Part shown: in pieces, positions 1 through 7,902 of the stretch
Layout: each line of letters starts with the position of its first letter
Position numbering within the stretch: position 1 is the stretch's first letter
Assembly (NCBI GenBank): GCA_964633205.1
Contig: CAZWFN010000072.1
Coordinates: forward strand, 1 to 28,963
Length of the DNA stretch: 28,963 bases
DNA from: CAYVQE01 sp964633205
GTDB taxonomy: Bacteria > Myxococcota > B64-G9
Direction: 5' to 3'
Program-made: the position numbers and the translations under genes
Notes under the pieces: model-generated
Databases searched by the model: none
Seen by the model: the letters and a program-made list of their open reading frames with translations, nothing else
Told to the model about the DNA's origin: nothing

Positions 1-1
1 G

Positions 2-1633
2 GTCAACGCTTGCGGCGACTGCCTGCCGGTGCCCGAGGAGACCGAGTGCGACGGGCTGGACAACGACTGCGACGGGCTGACCGACGAGGGGCTGCTCAAC
101 GCCTGCGGCACCTGCGGCGACTCGTGCTACGAGCAGGAGTGGGGCGGCGAGGACGACTGGCAGTACGGCGAAGCCGACGGGGTGTCGAACAACGTGGATC
201 CGGACAGCCTGCAGCTCGATTCGGAGACCCAGTCGCCGCACTACATCTGGATCGCGGGCACCGATGTCATCTGCAACGAGGCCTCGGGCTGTTTGACGGA
301 TCCGCCCTGCTATCCGGGCGAGATCTGCCACACGGTCAAGAAGTTCGACACCGAGACCGACGAGCTGATCGGCGTCTACTCCACCTGGGGCTGGAGCCCC
401 TCGCGCACCGCGGTGGCGGTGGACAACTCGGTCTGGGTCGGCAACCGCGGTTGCCAGAACAACCTCTCCGGTTGCGACGGCGGCGACCCCAACCACGGCA
501 ACGCCGCCCACCTGGACGCCGACGGCAACCTCATCTGCCGGGCCGACGTGACCGGCAGCCCGGTGGCGGTGCGCGGGGTCACGCTGGATGCCGACGGCAA
601 CGCCTGGCTGGGCTCGTGGGACGGCGCCCATATCTACAAGTACTCGGGCACCGAGGTCGACGACAGCCAGCCCGACGGCATCCCGCGTTGCGTGCAGCTG
701 TGCGCCGTCGACCTGGCCGACGGCCAGGGCACCTCGCGCGCCTACGGCGCGGCGGTCGACTCCAACGGTTTTCTTTGGATCGCCACGCTGAACAACGGCC
801 CGCTGCGCAAGATCGACACGGCCACCTGCGAGATCGTCATGTCGGTCGACCCGGGCCGGGCCACCTACGGCGTGGCCATAGACGCCAACGACAACCCCTG
901 GTTCGGCTGCTGGGACGGCGGCTGCCCCTGCGCCGCCGTCAAGGTCGACGGCCAGACCGGGGCCGTCGACTGCATCGGCCGCAGCGTCGGCGACACCGGC
1001 GGCGGCCGCACCCGCGGGGTGGCGGTGGATCCGGACGGCAACGTGTGGGTGTCCGAGTGGGACCACAACACGGTCAGCAAGTTTTCACCCGACGGCACCC
1101 ACCTGGGCCAGTGGTCGGTGTCCGGCTTCGGCCACAACGCCAGCGGCCCGCTGGGCATGGCGGTCGACTTCAACGACAACATCTGGGCCATCAGCTACTC
1201 TTCGGGCCACGCCACCAAGTTCGCCGCCGACGGCACCCAGCTCGACGTGTTTCCGGTCGGCGGCTCGCCGTACACCTACTCGGACATGACCGGTTTCCAG
1301 CTGCGCAACATCACCTTGAAGCACGGCACCTGGACGGTGGACTACGACTCGGGCTACGCCGGGGCCATCTGGGACCGGCTGGAATGGAGCGGCTCGATGG
1401 GACCCGACGATCGCATCCGGGTGCGGGCCAGAAGCGCCCCCAGCCAGGGCGAGCTGGTCGGCGCCGGCTGGAGCCCGCAGTACGAGGCCGATCACCAACA
1501 GGCCCCGCCCTGGAGTGCCGACATCCACGGGGTGGTGCCGCCCAACCGCTGGCTCCAGGTGCAGGTGACGCTGAACACCGAGGACGATGTCTCGCCCGCC
1601 TTCTCCGATCTGCGCGTGTTCTGGCAGCGCTGA
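2..1633 (+). CDS. MopE-like metal-binding repeat / beta-propeller secreted protein (5' partial)
   Basis: The reading frame is open from base 2, so the gene begins before the window; a GTG at 29 is internal. The first residues contain a Cys/Asp-rich unit (CDGLDNDCDG followed by LTDEG), the putative metal-binding motif of MopE-type secreted proteins common in Myxococcota. A second NACG-x-CG motif follows it. The next ~350 residues carry repeated blades of the type 'GVAVDPDGNVWVSEWDHNTV' and 'AVDFNDNIWAIS', typical of NHL or Vgb-lyase-like six-bladed propellers. The C-terminal ~110 residues look like a beta-sandwich. Many paired cysteines suggest an extracytoplasmic, disulfide-bonded protein. 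No C-terminal sorting signal is visible and the frame ends at TGA 1631-1633. It converges on the alcohol dehydrogenase gene with 19 bp between stops. Ligand and role are unknown; a structural or adhesive surface protein is an inference. Confidence 0.85.
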   Translation, partial: VNACGDCLPVPEETECDGLDNDCDGLTDEGLLNACGTCGDSCYEQEWGGEDDWQYGEADGVSNNVDPDSLQLDSETQSPHYIWIAGTDVICNEASGCLTDPPCYPGEICHTVKKFDTETDELIGVYSTWGWSPSRTAVAVDNSVWVGNRGCQNNLSGCDGGDPNHGNAAHLDADGNLICRADVTGSPVAVRGVTLDADGNAWLGSWDGAHIYKYSGTEVDDSQPDGIPRCVQLCAVDLADGQGTSRAYGAAVDSNGFLWIATLNNGPLRKIDTATCEIVMSVDPGRATYGVAIDANDNPWFGCWDGGCPCAAVKVDGQTGAVDCIGRSVGDTGGGRTRGVAVDPDGNVWVSEWDHNTVSKFSPDGTHLGQWSVSGFGHNASGPLGMAVDFNDNIWAISYSSGHATKFAADGTQLDVFPVGGSPYTYSDMTGFQLRNITLKHGTWTVDYDSGYAGAIWDRLEWSGSMGPDDRIRVRARSAPSQGELVGAGWSPQYEADHQQAPPWSADIHGVVPPNRWLQVQVTLNTEDDVSPAFSDLRVFWQR

Positions 1634-1652
1634 CGGAGGGCCGCCCCGTCGC

Positions 1653-2678
1653 TCAGCGGCTCGGCGCGCCGGCGCCGGAGTCGGCCGCGGCCACCTGCAA
1701 TACGGCGGCACCCTCGACGCGTCCGGCGCGCAGATCGGCCAGCGCCTGCTCGGCCTGCTCGAGCGGATAGGGCTGTACGCGGGTCTCGATCGGCACGTCC
1801 CCGATCAGCGCGAAGAACTCCTCGCCGTCGCGACGGGTCAGGTTGGCCACCGATCGCAGTCGGCGCTCATGCCACAGGATGCGGTACGGAAAGGCCGGGA
1901 TGTCCGACATGTGGATCCCGGCGCAGACCACCACCCCGCCGCGCTCGACCGCGCGCAGGGCGGCCGGGACCAGCTCGCCGGCCGGCGCGAACAGGATGGC
2001 GGCACCCAGCGGCTCCGGCGGCGCCTGATCGGAGCCGCCGGCCCACTCGGCCCCCAAGCGGCGGGCGAAGGCCTGGCCGAGCTCGTCGCCCGCACGGGTG
2101 AAGGCGAAGATCTGGCGCCCCTGGGCCCTGGCCACCTGGGCCAGGATGTGGGCCGCGGCGCCGAAGCCGTACAGGCCCAGCGGTGAGGCCGCGCCGGCCA
2201 TGCGGTAGGCGCGGTAGCCGATCAACCCGGCGCACAACAACGGGGCCGCGTGCAGATCGTCCTGCGCGGCCGGCAGGTGGAAGCAGTAGCGCCAGTCGGC
2301 CGTGGTGTACTCGGCGAAGCCGCCGGCGATCTGATAGCCGGTGAAGCGGCCGGAGGTACACAGGTTCTCCCGCCCGCTGGTGCAGAAACGACAGCGGCCG
2401 CAGGTCCAGCCCAACCAGGGGACACCGACCCGGTCGCCGACCTGGAAGCGCAAGGGGTTCTCGCCCGGGCCCACCTCGGCCACCTCGCCCACCACCTCGT
2501 GGCCGAGCACCAGCGGCAGCTCGGGCTCGGTCAGCTCCCCGTCGCGCACGTGCAAGTCCGTCCGACACACCCCGCAGCTCAGCACCCGGATCAGCAGCTG
2601 GCCCCGGTCCGGACGCGGCCGCTCCAGCTGCTGCAGCTCGAGCGGCCGGCCTTGCTCGGTCAACACCATGGCCCGCAT
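1653..2678 (-). CDS. Zinc-dependent alcohol dehydrogenase family protein
   Basis: A 341-residue medium-chain dehydrogenase/reductase. Catalytic zinc ligands are visible as C35 (SCGVCRTDLH), H60-E61 (LGHEVVG) and C149 (PLLCAG). The structural zinc site is the Cys quartet C93, C96, C99 and C107. The nucleotide-binding turn is GFGAAAH at 171-177, in which the third Gly of the classic GxGxxG is replaced by Ala; this resembles the AdhA-like zinc-alcohol dehydrogenase subfamily. Length is normal for the family. The ATG at 2678 is preceded by GAGGAGG with a 6-nt gap, a strong ribosome binding site. It lies 49 bp downstream of the ygfK-like gene on the same strand and is probably co-transcribed with it. 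The expected reaction is NAD(P)-dependent alcohol/aldehyde interconversion in the cytoplasm; the substrate cannot be read from the sequence. Confidence 0.93.
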   Translation of the reverse strand: MRAMVLTEQGRPLELQQLERPRPDRGQLLIRVLSCGVCRTDLHVRDGELTEPELPLVLGHEVVGEVAEVGPGENPLRFQVGDRVGVPWLGWTCGRCRFCTSGRENLCTSGRFTGYQIAGGFAEYTTADWRYCFHLPAAQDDLHAAPLLCAGLIGYRAYRMAGAASPLGLYGFGAAAHILAQVARAQGRQIFAFTRAGDELGQAFARRLGAEWAGGSDQAPPEPLGAAILFAPAGELVPAALRAVERGGVVVCAGIHMSDIPAFPYRILWHERRLRSVANLTRRDGEEFFALIGDVPIETRVQPYPLEQAEQALADLRAGRVEGAAVLQVAAADSGAGAPSR

Positions 2679-2727
2679 GGCGTGCCTCCTCTCGCCTCGA
2701 AGCCGGAGCTGCCCGGTGAACTCCGAC

Positions 2728-5700
2728 TCAGCCCCGCGCCAGGCCCGGCAGCCAGATCGCGTCGGCCGCCAACGAGCGGCCGAGTACGAGCATCTGCGCG
2801 GCCGGCTCCAGGCTCAGCCGCTCCCCCTCGAGCGCATCGGGACCAGGCCCGATCTGCTCGATGGTGAAATCGGACGCCAGCTCGGCCTCGAGCTTGGGCG
2901 AGCGATAGCGCAGCCGCCCGCCGGCCAGGGTCAGCCGATGAAGCCCGGCCGGTTCCTTGAATTCCAGCCGCCAGCCGTCCGCCGTCCGCGTCAGCCGGTA
3001 AGCACGCTGCTCATCCGCGAAGCTCTCGTCGCTCAAGCACAGCCGCGGCTTGTCGCGGTACGGAGCGCCGGCGCTGGGGCAGAAGGTCTCGCAGTTGCCG
3101 CAAGCATTGCACCAGTCGGCGATGTTGAGCACCTGGGTCGATTGGCTCACCTGCCAGTCGCGCTCCTCGGTCGGCTCCAGGCGGCCGGCCCGCAACGCGT
3201 AGCCGGTCAAGCGGCAGCGGAACGGCCGGCAGCGGTAGAAGAGATTGGCCCGGTTGGGGCAGACCGTGGTGCACAGGGAACAGAACAGGTCGCAGTCCAG
3301 ACAACGCTCGGCCTCGCGCTGCACCTGCGCGGTGGACGGTCGCGGCAGGTGGGCCTCGAAGTCCGGCTGCGCCGGCCGCTGCTCGGGCCAGGGTTCCGCC
3401 TGCCACCGCCGCGACTTGCGAACCAGCAGGGCGATCGGATCGACGCCCTCCCGGGTTCCGGCCGCGCTCGTTTCGGCGACGCCCAGGCGGCCGGCGATGG
3501 CCTGGGCAGCGCGGCGGCCGTCGGCGGCGGCCTGGATGATGGAGCTGCCGCCGCGCACCGCATCGCCGCCGGCATAGACCCCGTCCAGGCTGGTCTGGCC
3601 GCTGTCGGCGTCGACCACCAGCGCGCCCCAACCGTCACGCTCGGCACCGAGCTGCTCGAGCTGGTCGAACAGGGCGCCGGCGGGCCGCTGGCCGATGGCC
3701 ACGATGATCGAATCGGCGTCGAGCACGTGCTCGGAACCCGCCACCGGCACCGGCCGCGGCCGGCCCGATGCATCGGCCGGGCCCAGCTGCATGCTGACGC
3801 ACTCCAGCCCGCGCACCCGGCCGTCGCGGCTGACCACCCGCACCGGTGCCTCCAGCTCGCGCAGCGCCACCCCTTCGGCCCGCAAGGCGGCGATCTCCTC
3901 GTCGTCGGCCGGCATCTGGGCCAGGCCGCGGCGGTAGACCACGGTCACCTCACCGCGGGGGCCGACCAAGCGGCGCGCCGTGCGGGCGGCGTCCATGGCC
4001 GAGTTGCCACCGCCGATGATCAGCACCCGCCGGCCCAGCTCCGGGGCCCGCTGACGCTTGGTCCGCGACAGCAGATCCAGGCAGTCGACCACGCCGTCGC
4101 AATTCTCGCCCGCGATGCGCAGCTCCATGCCGCGGTGGGCACCGATGCCGACGAAGACGGCTGCGTGCTGCGCGACCAGCTCCTGCCAGGAGATGTCGCG
4201 GCCCACCTCGGTGCCGAAGCGAAAGCCCACCCCCAGGCGGCGGATGTGCTCCACGTCCGCCGCCAGCGTGTCGGCGGCCAGCCGGAAGTACGGAATCAAC
4301 TCGGCCGGCAGGCCGCCGGGCTCGGGCTGGGCGTCGAAAACCACCGGGGAGCAGCCGGCCAGCGCCAGCGACCAGGCCGCGCTCAGACCGGCCGGGCCGG
4401 CCCCGACCACGGCCACGGTTTGGCCGCTGGCCTGCGCCGGCTCCGGGACGGGCCGGGCCCGGGCCCGCTCCACGATGGCGCGCTTGATCCCACGGATGCG
4501 CAGCGGCGCGTCGTAGTGGTTGCGCACGCACTTTTCCACGCAGGGGTGATCGCAGATGGCCCCGGTGGTGGCCGGCAGCGGGTTGTCCCGCAGCACCACC
4601 GCCAGCGCATCGTCGAACGCGCCGCGGGCGGCCAGCTGCATGTAGCCGGGCACGTCCTGGCCGGCCGGGCAACCCTGGCGGCAGGGGGCGAAGATGCAGT
4701 CGAAGGGCCCCAGGGCCACCGTGGTCTCAGCCGACCGGCGGCGGCGGGGTTTGTGATAGCGCGGGTTGCGCCGCGTCCGGGCGGCGGTCTGCTCCAGAGC
4801 GATCCGCCGGCAAACGCGGCCGACCTCCTCGGCCAGCGCATCCGAGCGCTGCCGGTCCAGGCCGAGCTTTCGGCCGCCGGCGGCCAGCGCGGTGCGCAGC
4901 GAGCGCGCCGCCGGGCCGGCCAGGGCGTCGCGGGCGGCGGCCACGGCCCGGCCGGCGCGCCCGCGGCCCACCAGCGACGCCAGCCGCTGGCGCAACAGCG
5001 CCTCCAGCCGGCGGCCGCCGTCGTCGGCCGCCTGGGCCCGGCGGCAGCCGAACTCGAACAGGTCGGCGGCGCCGGCCAGCTGCATACGTTCGCCCAGCCG
5101 CTCCAGGTACTGGCTCAGCCGACCGTAGCCGCCAGGGCGCAGCAGATCCGAGCAGACCGTCACCGGGCCCAGCCCGCTGGCCAGCAAGTCGGGCGAGTTG
5201 AAGGCATCGGCCCCGCCCGACAGCGAGACCGCCAGCGGCCGCTCGACGGCCGCGGTCAGATCGGCGGCCAGCTGGACGGCCAGCGGGTGCAGCGCCCGAC
5301 CCGACATGTAGTGCATCGGCTCGTGCTCGGGCAACACCCGGCGCAGGTTGCGCGTCTCCAGGGTGTTGGTCAGCTTGACCCAGAACTGCACCCCGGCCTT
5401 GTCGGCCGCCGCCTGCAGCGAGCGCACCATGTCCACCCCGGCGGCGAAATCGGGATCGTGCTCGAAGGCCGCGTCCGGCACCGCGATGTCGTCGAAGCCC
5501 AGCTCGCCATGCAGGATGTGGCGCAGCCGTTCGGGTCCCAGCAGGGTCGGATTGAGCTTGATGGCGGTGTGCAGGCCGCGTTGCTCGATCAGGTAACGGC
5601 CGATGCGCTCGATCTCGTCGGGCGGGCAACCGTGCATGGTCGACAGGGTGACGCTGTCGCTGAGCTGATCCGGCACCTCGACGTCGGCCATGCCGGCGAC

Positions 5701-6270
5701 CGCCGTGGCGGCCGACCGCAGAAGCTCCAGGCGCCGCTGGCCCGCGGCGTGCATGCGATCCAGGAACCACTGGACCTTGTCCTGCCCGATGCCCTCCAGA
5801 TCGTAACCCACGCTCATGTTGAACAGCAGCCCGGCATCGGGTCCGCGCCCGAGGTCCAGCCGCTGGCGCAGCCAGTGGATCAGAATCCAGGCCTTGAGGT
5901 ACTCCTCGAAGGACTGCTCGATGCGCAGCTCTTGCGACCACTCGCAGTTGTAGCCCACATCCTGCATGTCGATGCACGGCTTGGACACGTCGATCCGGTC
6001 CAGCGTCTGTACCGTCTTGAGCTCGATGAAGCGCGCCCCGGCCAGGTAGGCGCAGACCAGGTTCTGGGCCAACTGGGTGTGGGGCCCGGCCGCCACCCCG
6101 AACGGGGTGTCGAGCTGGCCAGCGGCGTGCTGGATGGCGAAGCCATCGCCGCTCCAGGGCCGGTGGAACACGGCCGCGGGCAAGCCGAACACGGTCTGCT
6201 GCCGGTCGAGTTCGACCTCGATCCAGCGGGCCAGCACCTCGATGGACGCCGGCTGCATGCGATCCGACAT
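2728..6270 (-). CDS. ygfK: YgfK-like putative selenate reductase subunit (iron-sulfur flavoprotein)
   Basis: An 1,180-residue multidomain oxidoreductase. Residues ~1-410 resemble a dihydroorotate dehydrogenase-like barrel with the YgfK hallmarks TPFGVAAGPHTQLAQN and TMHGCPPDEIERI. Residues ~500-930 form a GltD-like module: Cys cluster C525/C530/C534 and C573/C577/C581, FAD site VVGAGPAGLSAA (621-632), NAD(P)H site IIGGGNSAMDAA (751-762) and second FAD motif GVYAGGDAVRGG (897-908). C-terminal ferredoxin-type clusters sit at C990/C993/C997/C1000/C1004 and C1054/C1057/C1060/C1064. The family is named for proposed selenate reduction and is often linked to selenium-dependent molybdenum hydroxylases; no such partner is in this window. 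E. coli YgfK is about 1,030 residues, and the extra length here is partly an Ala/Arg-rich linker at ~410-515. The ATG at 6270 has GGAGG six bases upstream. Electron transfer from NADPH through FAD and Fe-S is inferred from the cofactors; the true substrate is uncertain. Confidence 0.9.
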   Translation of the reverse strand: MSDRMQPASIEVLARWIEVELDRQQTVFGLPAAVFHRPWSGDGFAIQHAAGQLDTPFGVAAGPHTQLAQNLVCAYLAGARFIELKTVQTLDRIDVSKPCIDMQDVGYNCEWSQELRIEQSFEEYLKAWILIHWLRQRLDLGRGPDAGLLFNMSVGYDLEGIGQDKVQWFLDRMHAAGQRRLELLRSAATAVAGMADVEVPDQLSDSVTLSTMHGCPPDEIERIGRYLIEQRGLHTAIKLNPTLLGPERLRHILHGELGFDDIAVPDAAFEHDPDFAAGVDMVRSLQAAADKAGVQFWVKLTNTLETRNLRRVLPEHEPMHYMSGRALHPLAVQLAADLTAAVERPLAVSLSGGADAFNSPDLLASGLGPVTVCSDLLRPGGYGRLSQYLERLGERMQLAGAADLFEFGCRRAQAADDGGRRLEALLRQRLASLVGRGRAGRAVAAARDALAGPAARSLRTALAAGGRKLGLDRQRSDALAEEVGRVCRRIALEQTAARTRRNPRYHKPRRRRSAETTVALGPFDCIFAPCRQGCPAGQDVPGYMQLAARGAFDDALAVVLRDNPLPATTGAICDHPCVEKCVRNHYDAPLRIRGIKRAIVERARARPVPEPAQASGQTVAVVGAGPAGLSAAWSLALAGCSPVVFDAQPEPGGLPAELIPYFRLAADTLAADVEHIRRLGVGFRFGTEVGRDISWQELVAQHAAVFVGIGAHRGMELRIAGENCDGVVDCLDLLSRTKRQRAPELGRRVLIIGGGNSAMDAARTARRLVGPRGEVTVVYRRGLAQMPADDEEIAALRAEGVALRELEAPVRVVSRDGRVRGLECVSMQLGPADASGRPRPVPVAGSEHVLDADSIIVAIGQRPAGALFDQLEQLGAERDGWGALVVDADSGQTSLDGVYAGGDAVRGGSSIIQAAADGRRAAQAIAGRLGVAETSAAGTREGVDPIALLVRKSRRWQAEPWPEQRPAQPDFEAHLPRPSTAQVQREAERCLDCDLFCSLCTTVCPNRANLFYRCRPFRCRLTGYALRAGRLEPTEERDWQVSQSTQVLNIADWCNACGNCETFCPSAGAPYRDKPRLCLSDESFADEQRAYRLTRTADGWRLEFKEPAGLHRLTLAGGRLRYRSPKLEAELASDFTIEQIGPGPDALEGERLSLEPAAQMLVLGRSLAADAIWLPGLARG

Positions 6271-6368
6271 GTAATCCTCCAGCGACCTCCCCCGTCGTCT
6301 TCTGGGACCGGCGCGGCTGCAGCGCCGAGGGCCAGCCGCGCTCGGCGCGCCCCGGGGCCCGGAACGCC

Positions 6369-6397
6369 AGCATAGGCCCCACCCGCCGGCCGGTCAA
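6369..6397 (-). promoter_or_regulatory. Predicted sigma70-type promoter for the ygfK-adh unit
   Basis: Read on the minus strand, TTGACC (6397-6392) and TATGCT (6374-6369) are separated by exactly 17 bp. The predicted transcript start, near 6362, gives a leader of about 92 nt before the ygfK ATG. The -35 box matches consensus at five of six bases and the -10 box at four. Confidence 0.55.
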
Positions 6398-6428
6398 GCA
6401 CCCATCCGCTGGGAATCTAAGCGCTTGT

Positions 6429-6457
6429 TTGACTCGGACGGCCACATGGGGTAGCTT
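6429..6457 (+). promoter_or_regulatory. Predicted sigma70-type promoter for mgtE-cyclase
   Basis: TTGACT (6429-6434) and TAGCTT (6452-6457) are separated by 17 bp. Transcription would begin near 6464, leaving only about 24 nt before the mgtE ATG. That is too short for a magnesium riboswitch of the M-box type, so no leader-based Mg sensing is seen. It is arranged back to back with the ygfK promoter, the two -35 boxes being about 31 bp apart. Confidence 0.5.
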
Positions 6458-6487
6458 GCCAGCGACCGGCGGTGAGGAGAGCGGCTG

Positions 6488-7876
6488 ATGGCCCCCGAGC
6501 TGAACGAACAACCCGATCGCGAGGAGCAAGCCGAGTTGGGCGCTGCGCCCGACGCGGACGAGCTCGAGGCGATGCTGGAGCAAGGTGACCCGGCCACCAT
6601 CCGCCGGTTCCTGCGCACCCTGCATCCGGCCGACCTGGCCTTGTTGTTCGACCGGGTGGACGAGGATCTGTGGCCGCGGCTGGTGGCCAACCTGGCCACC
6701 GGCGAGCTGTCCGACCTGATGGAGGAGCTCGACGACCACCTGCGCGACGACCTGGCCGCCCTGCTCAAGCGCGACCAGCTGGTGCGGGTGCTGGGGGAGA
6801 TGGACTCCGACGACGCGGCCGACGTGCTGGCCGACCTGCCGGACGCCATGGCCCGGGATTTGCTGCGCGGGATGTCGCGCGACGACCGCCGCGAGGTGGA
6901 GTCGCTGCTGCGCTACCCGGAGGACACCGCCGGCGGCATCATGCAGGTCGAGCTGGTGTCGGTGCGCGAAGACGCCACCGTGGACCAGGCCATCGAGGCC
7001 ATCCGCGCCAACACCGAAGAGGTCCAGGCGGTCCACTTCGTCTTCATGGTCGATGACCGAGAACGGCTGCTCGGGCTGCTGCCGCTGGACCAGCTGCTGC
7101 TGGCCAAGCCCGACACCCGGGTCGGCGAGGTCGCCCTGCGGGAGTTCTGGACGGTTCGACCGGAGACGGACCAGGAGGAGGTGGCCTTGATGTTCAAGCG
7201 CTACGACCTGGTCTCGATGGCGGTGGTCGACGCCGATGACACCCTGTTGGGCCGCATCACCCACGATGATGTCATCGACGTGCTCGAGGAGGAAATCGAG
7301 GAAGACATCCTGCGCATGGAGGGCCTGGAGGAGCCCGAGCTGGTCTACAGCAACCGGGTGCTCAAGATCGCCAGCGTGCGGCTGCCCTGGTTGCTGGCCA
7401 CCATGGCCGGTACCCTGATATCCGGCTTCATCGTCCAGCAGTTCACCCTGACCTTCCCCGAGCTGTTGGCCTTGCTGTCCTTCGTGCCGGTCATCGCCGC
7501 CATGGGCGGCAACATCGGCTCCCAGTCGTCGACCATCGTGGTCCGCGGTTTCGCCACCGGCCGCATCGACTTCAGCAATCTGGGCCGCTTCCTGTTGCGC
7601 GAGATGATCATCGGCGCCCTGATCGGGCTGTGCTGCGGGCTGGTGGTGGGGGTGGTGGCCTATGCCTGGCACGGCCAGCCCATGTTGGGGCTGACCGTCT
7701 CGCTGGCGCTGCTGTTGGCCATCGCCTTCTCGGCGGTCACAGGGGTGGTGATACCCTTTTTCTTCCGGCTGCTGCGGATCGACCCGGCCATCGCCGCCGG
7801 CCCCCTGGTGACCACGGGCAACGACATCCTCGGCCTGGTGTTGTACTATGGAATCTCGATCATGTTGCTGCGTTGA
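6488..7876 (+). CDS. mgtE: Magnesium transporter MgtE
   Basis: A 462-residue MgtE-family Mg2+ channel of normal length. Order of parts: acidic N-terminal helical MgtE_N domain (~30-145), the linker motif YPEDTAGGIM (143-152), two CBS domains (~150-275), a connecting plug helix and five transmembrane helices (~297-462). The signature VIAAMGGNIGSQSSTIVVRG lies at ~335-354. The pore Asp region is VTTGNDILGL, with D446 matching the Asp conserved in the ion pathway. The many Asp/Glu residues in the N and CBS domains fit their known role as a cytosolic Mg2+ sensor that closes the channel. The ATG at 6488 follows a GAGGAGAG ribosome binding site. The cyclase gene starts 26 bp after its stop, so the two are probably co-transcribed. 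Confidence 0.96.
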   Translation: MAPELNEQPDREEQAELGAAPDADELEAMLEQGDPATIRRFLRTLHPADLALLFDRVDEDLWPRLVANLATGELSDLMEELDDHLRDDLAALLKRDQLVRVLGEMDSDDAADVLADLPDAMARDLLRGMSRDDRREVESLLRYPEDTAGGIMQVELVSVREDATVDQAIEAIRANTEEVQAVHFVFMVDDRERLLGLLPLDQLLLAKPDTRVGEVALREFWTVRPETDQEEVALMFKRYDLVSMAVVDADDTLLGRITHDDVIDVLEEEIEEDILRMEGLEEPELVYSNRVLKIASVRLPWLLATMAGTLISGFIVQQFTLTFPELLALLSFVPVIAAMGGNIGSQSSTIVVRGFATGRIDFSNLGRFLLREMIIGALIGLCCGLVVGVVAYAWHGQPMLGLTVSLALLLAIAFSAVTGVVIPFFFRLLRIDPAIAAGPLVTTGNDILGLVLYYGISIMLLR

Positions 7877-7902
7877 ACGGACCGGGATTGCGTGGGGCCG
7901 CC

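Noticed and set aside
2341..6375. A 1,344-codon open frame on the plus strand antisense to ygfK
   Set aside because: It is compositionally odd (Gln/Arg/Gly/Ala-rich), has no recognisable motif and lies exactly opposite a gene with full cofactor motifs. High-GC third positions open such antisense frames.
6464..6487. Magnesium riboswitch ahead of mgtE
   Set aside because: The predicted leader is about 24 nt, far too short for an M-box or similar element.
4727..7672. A 981-codon minus-strand frame crossing mgtE and ygfK
   Set aside because: It spans two divergently transcribed real genes and their promoters, and its translation is low-complexity His/Gln/Arg/Gly.
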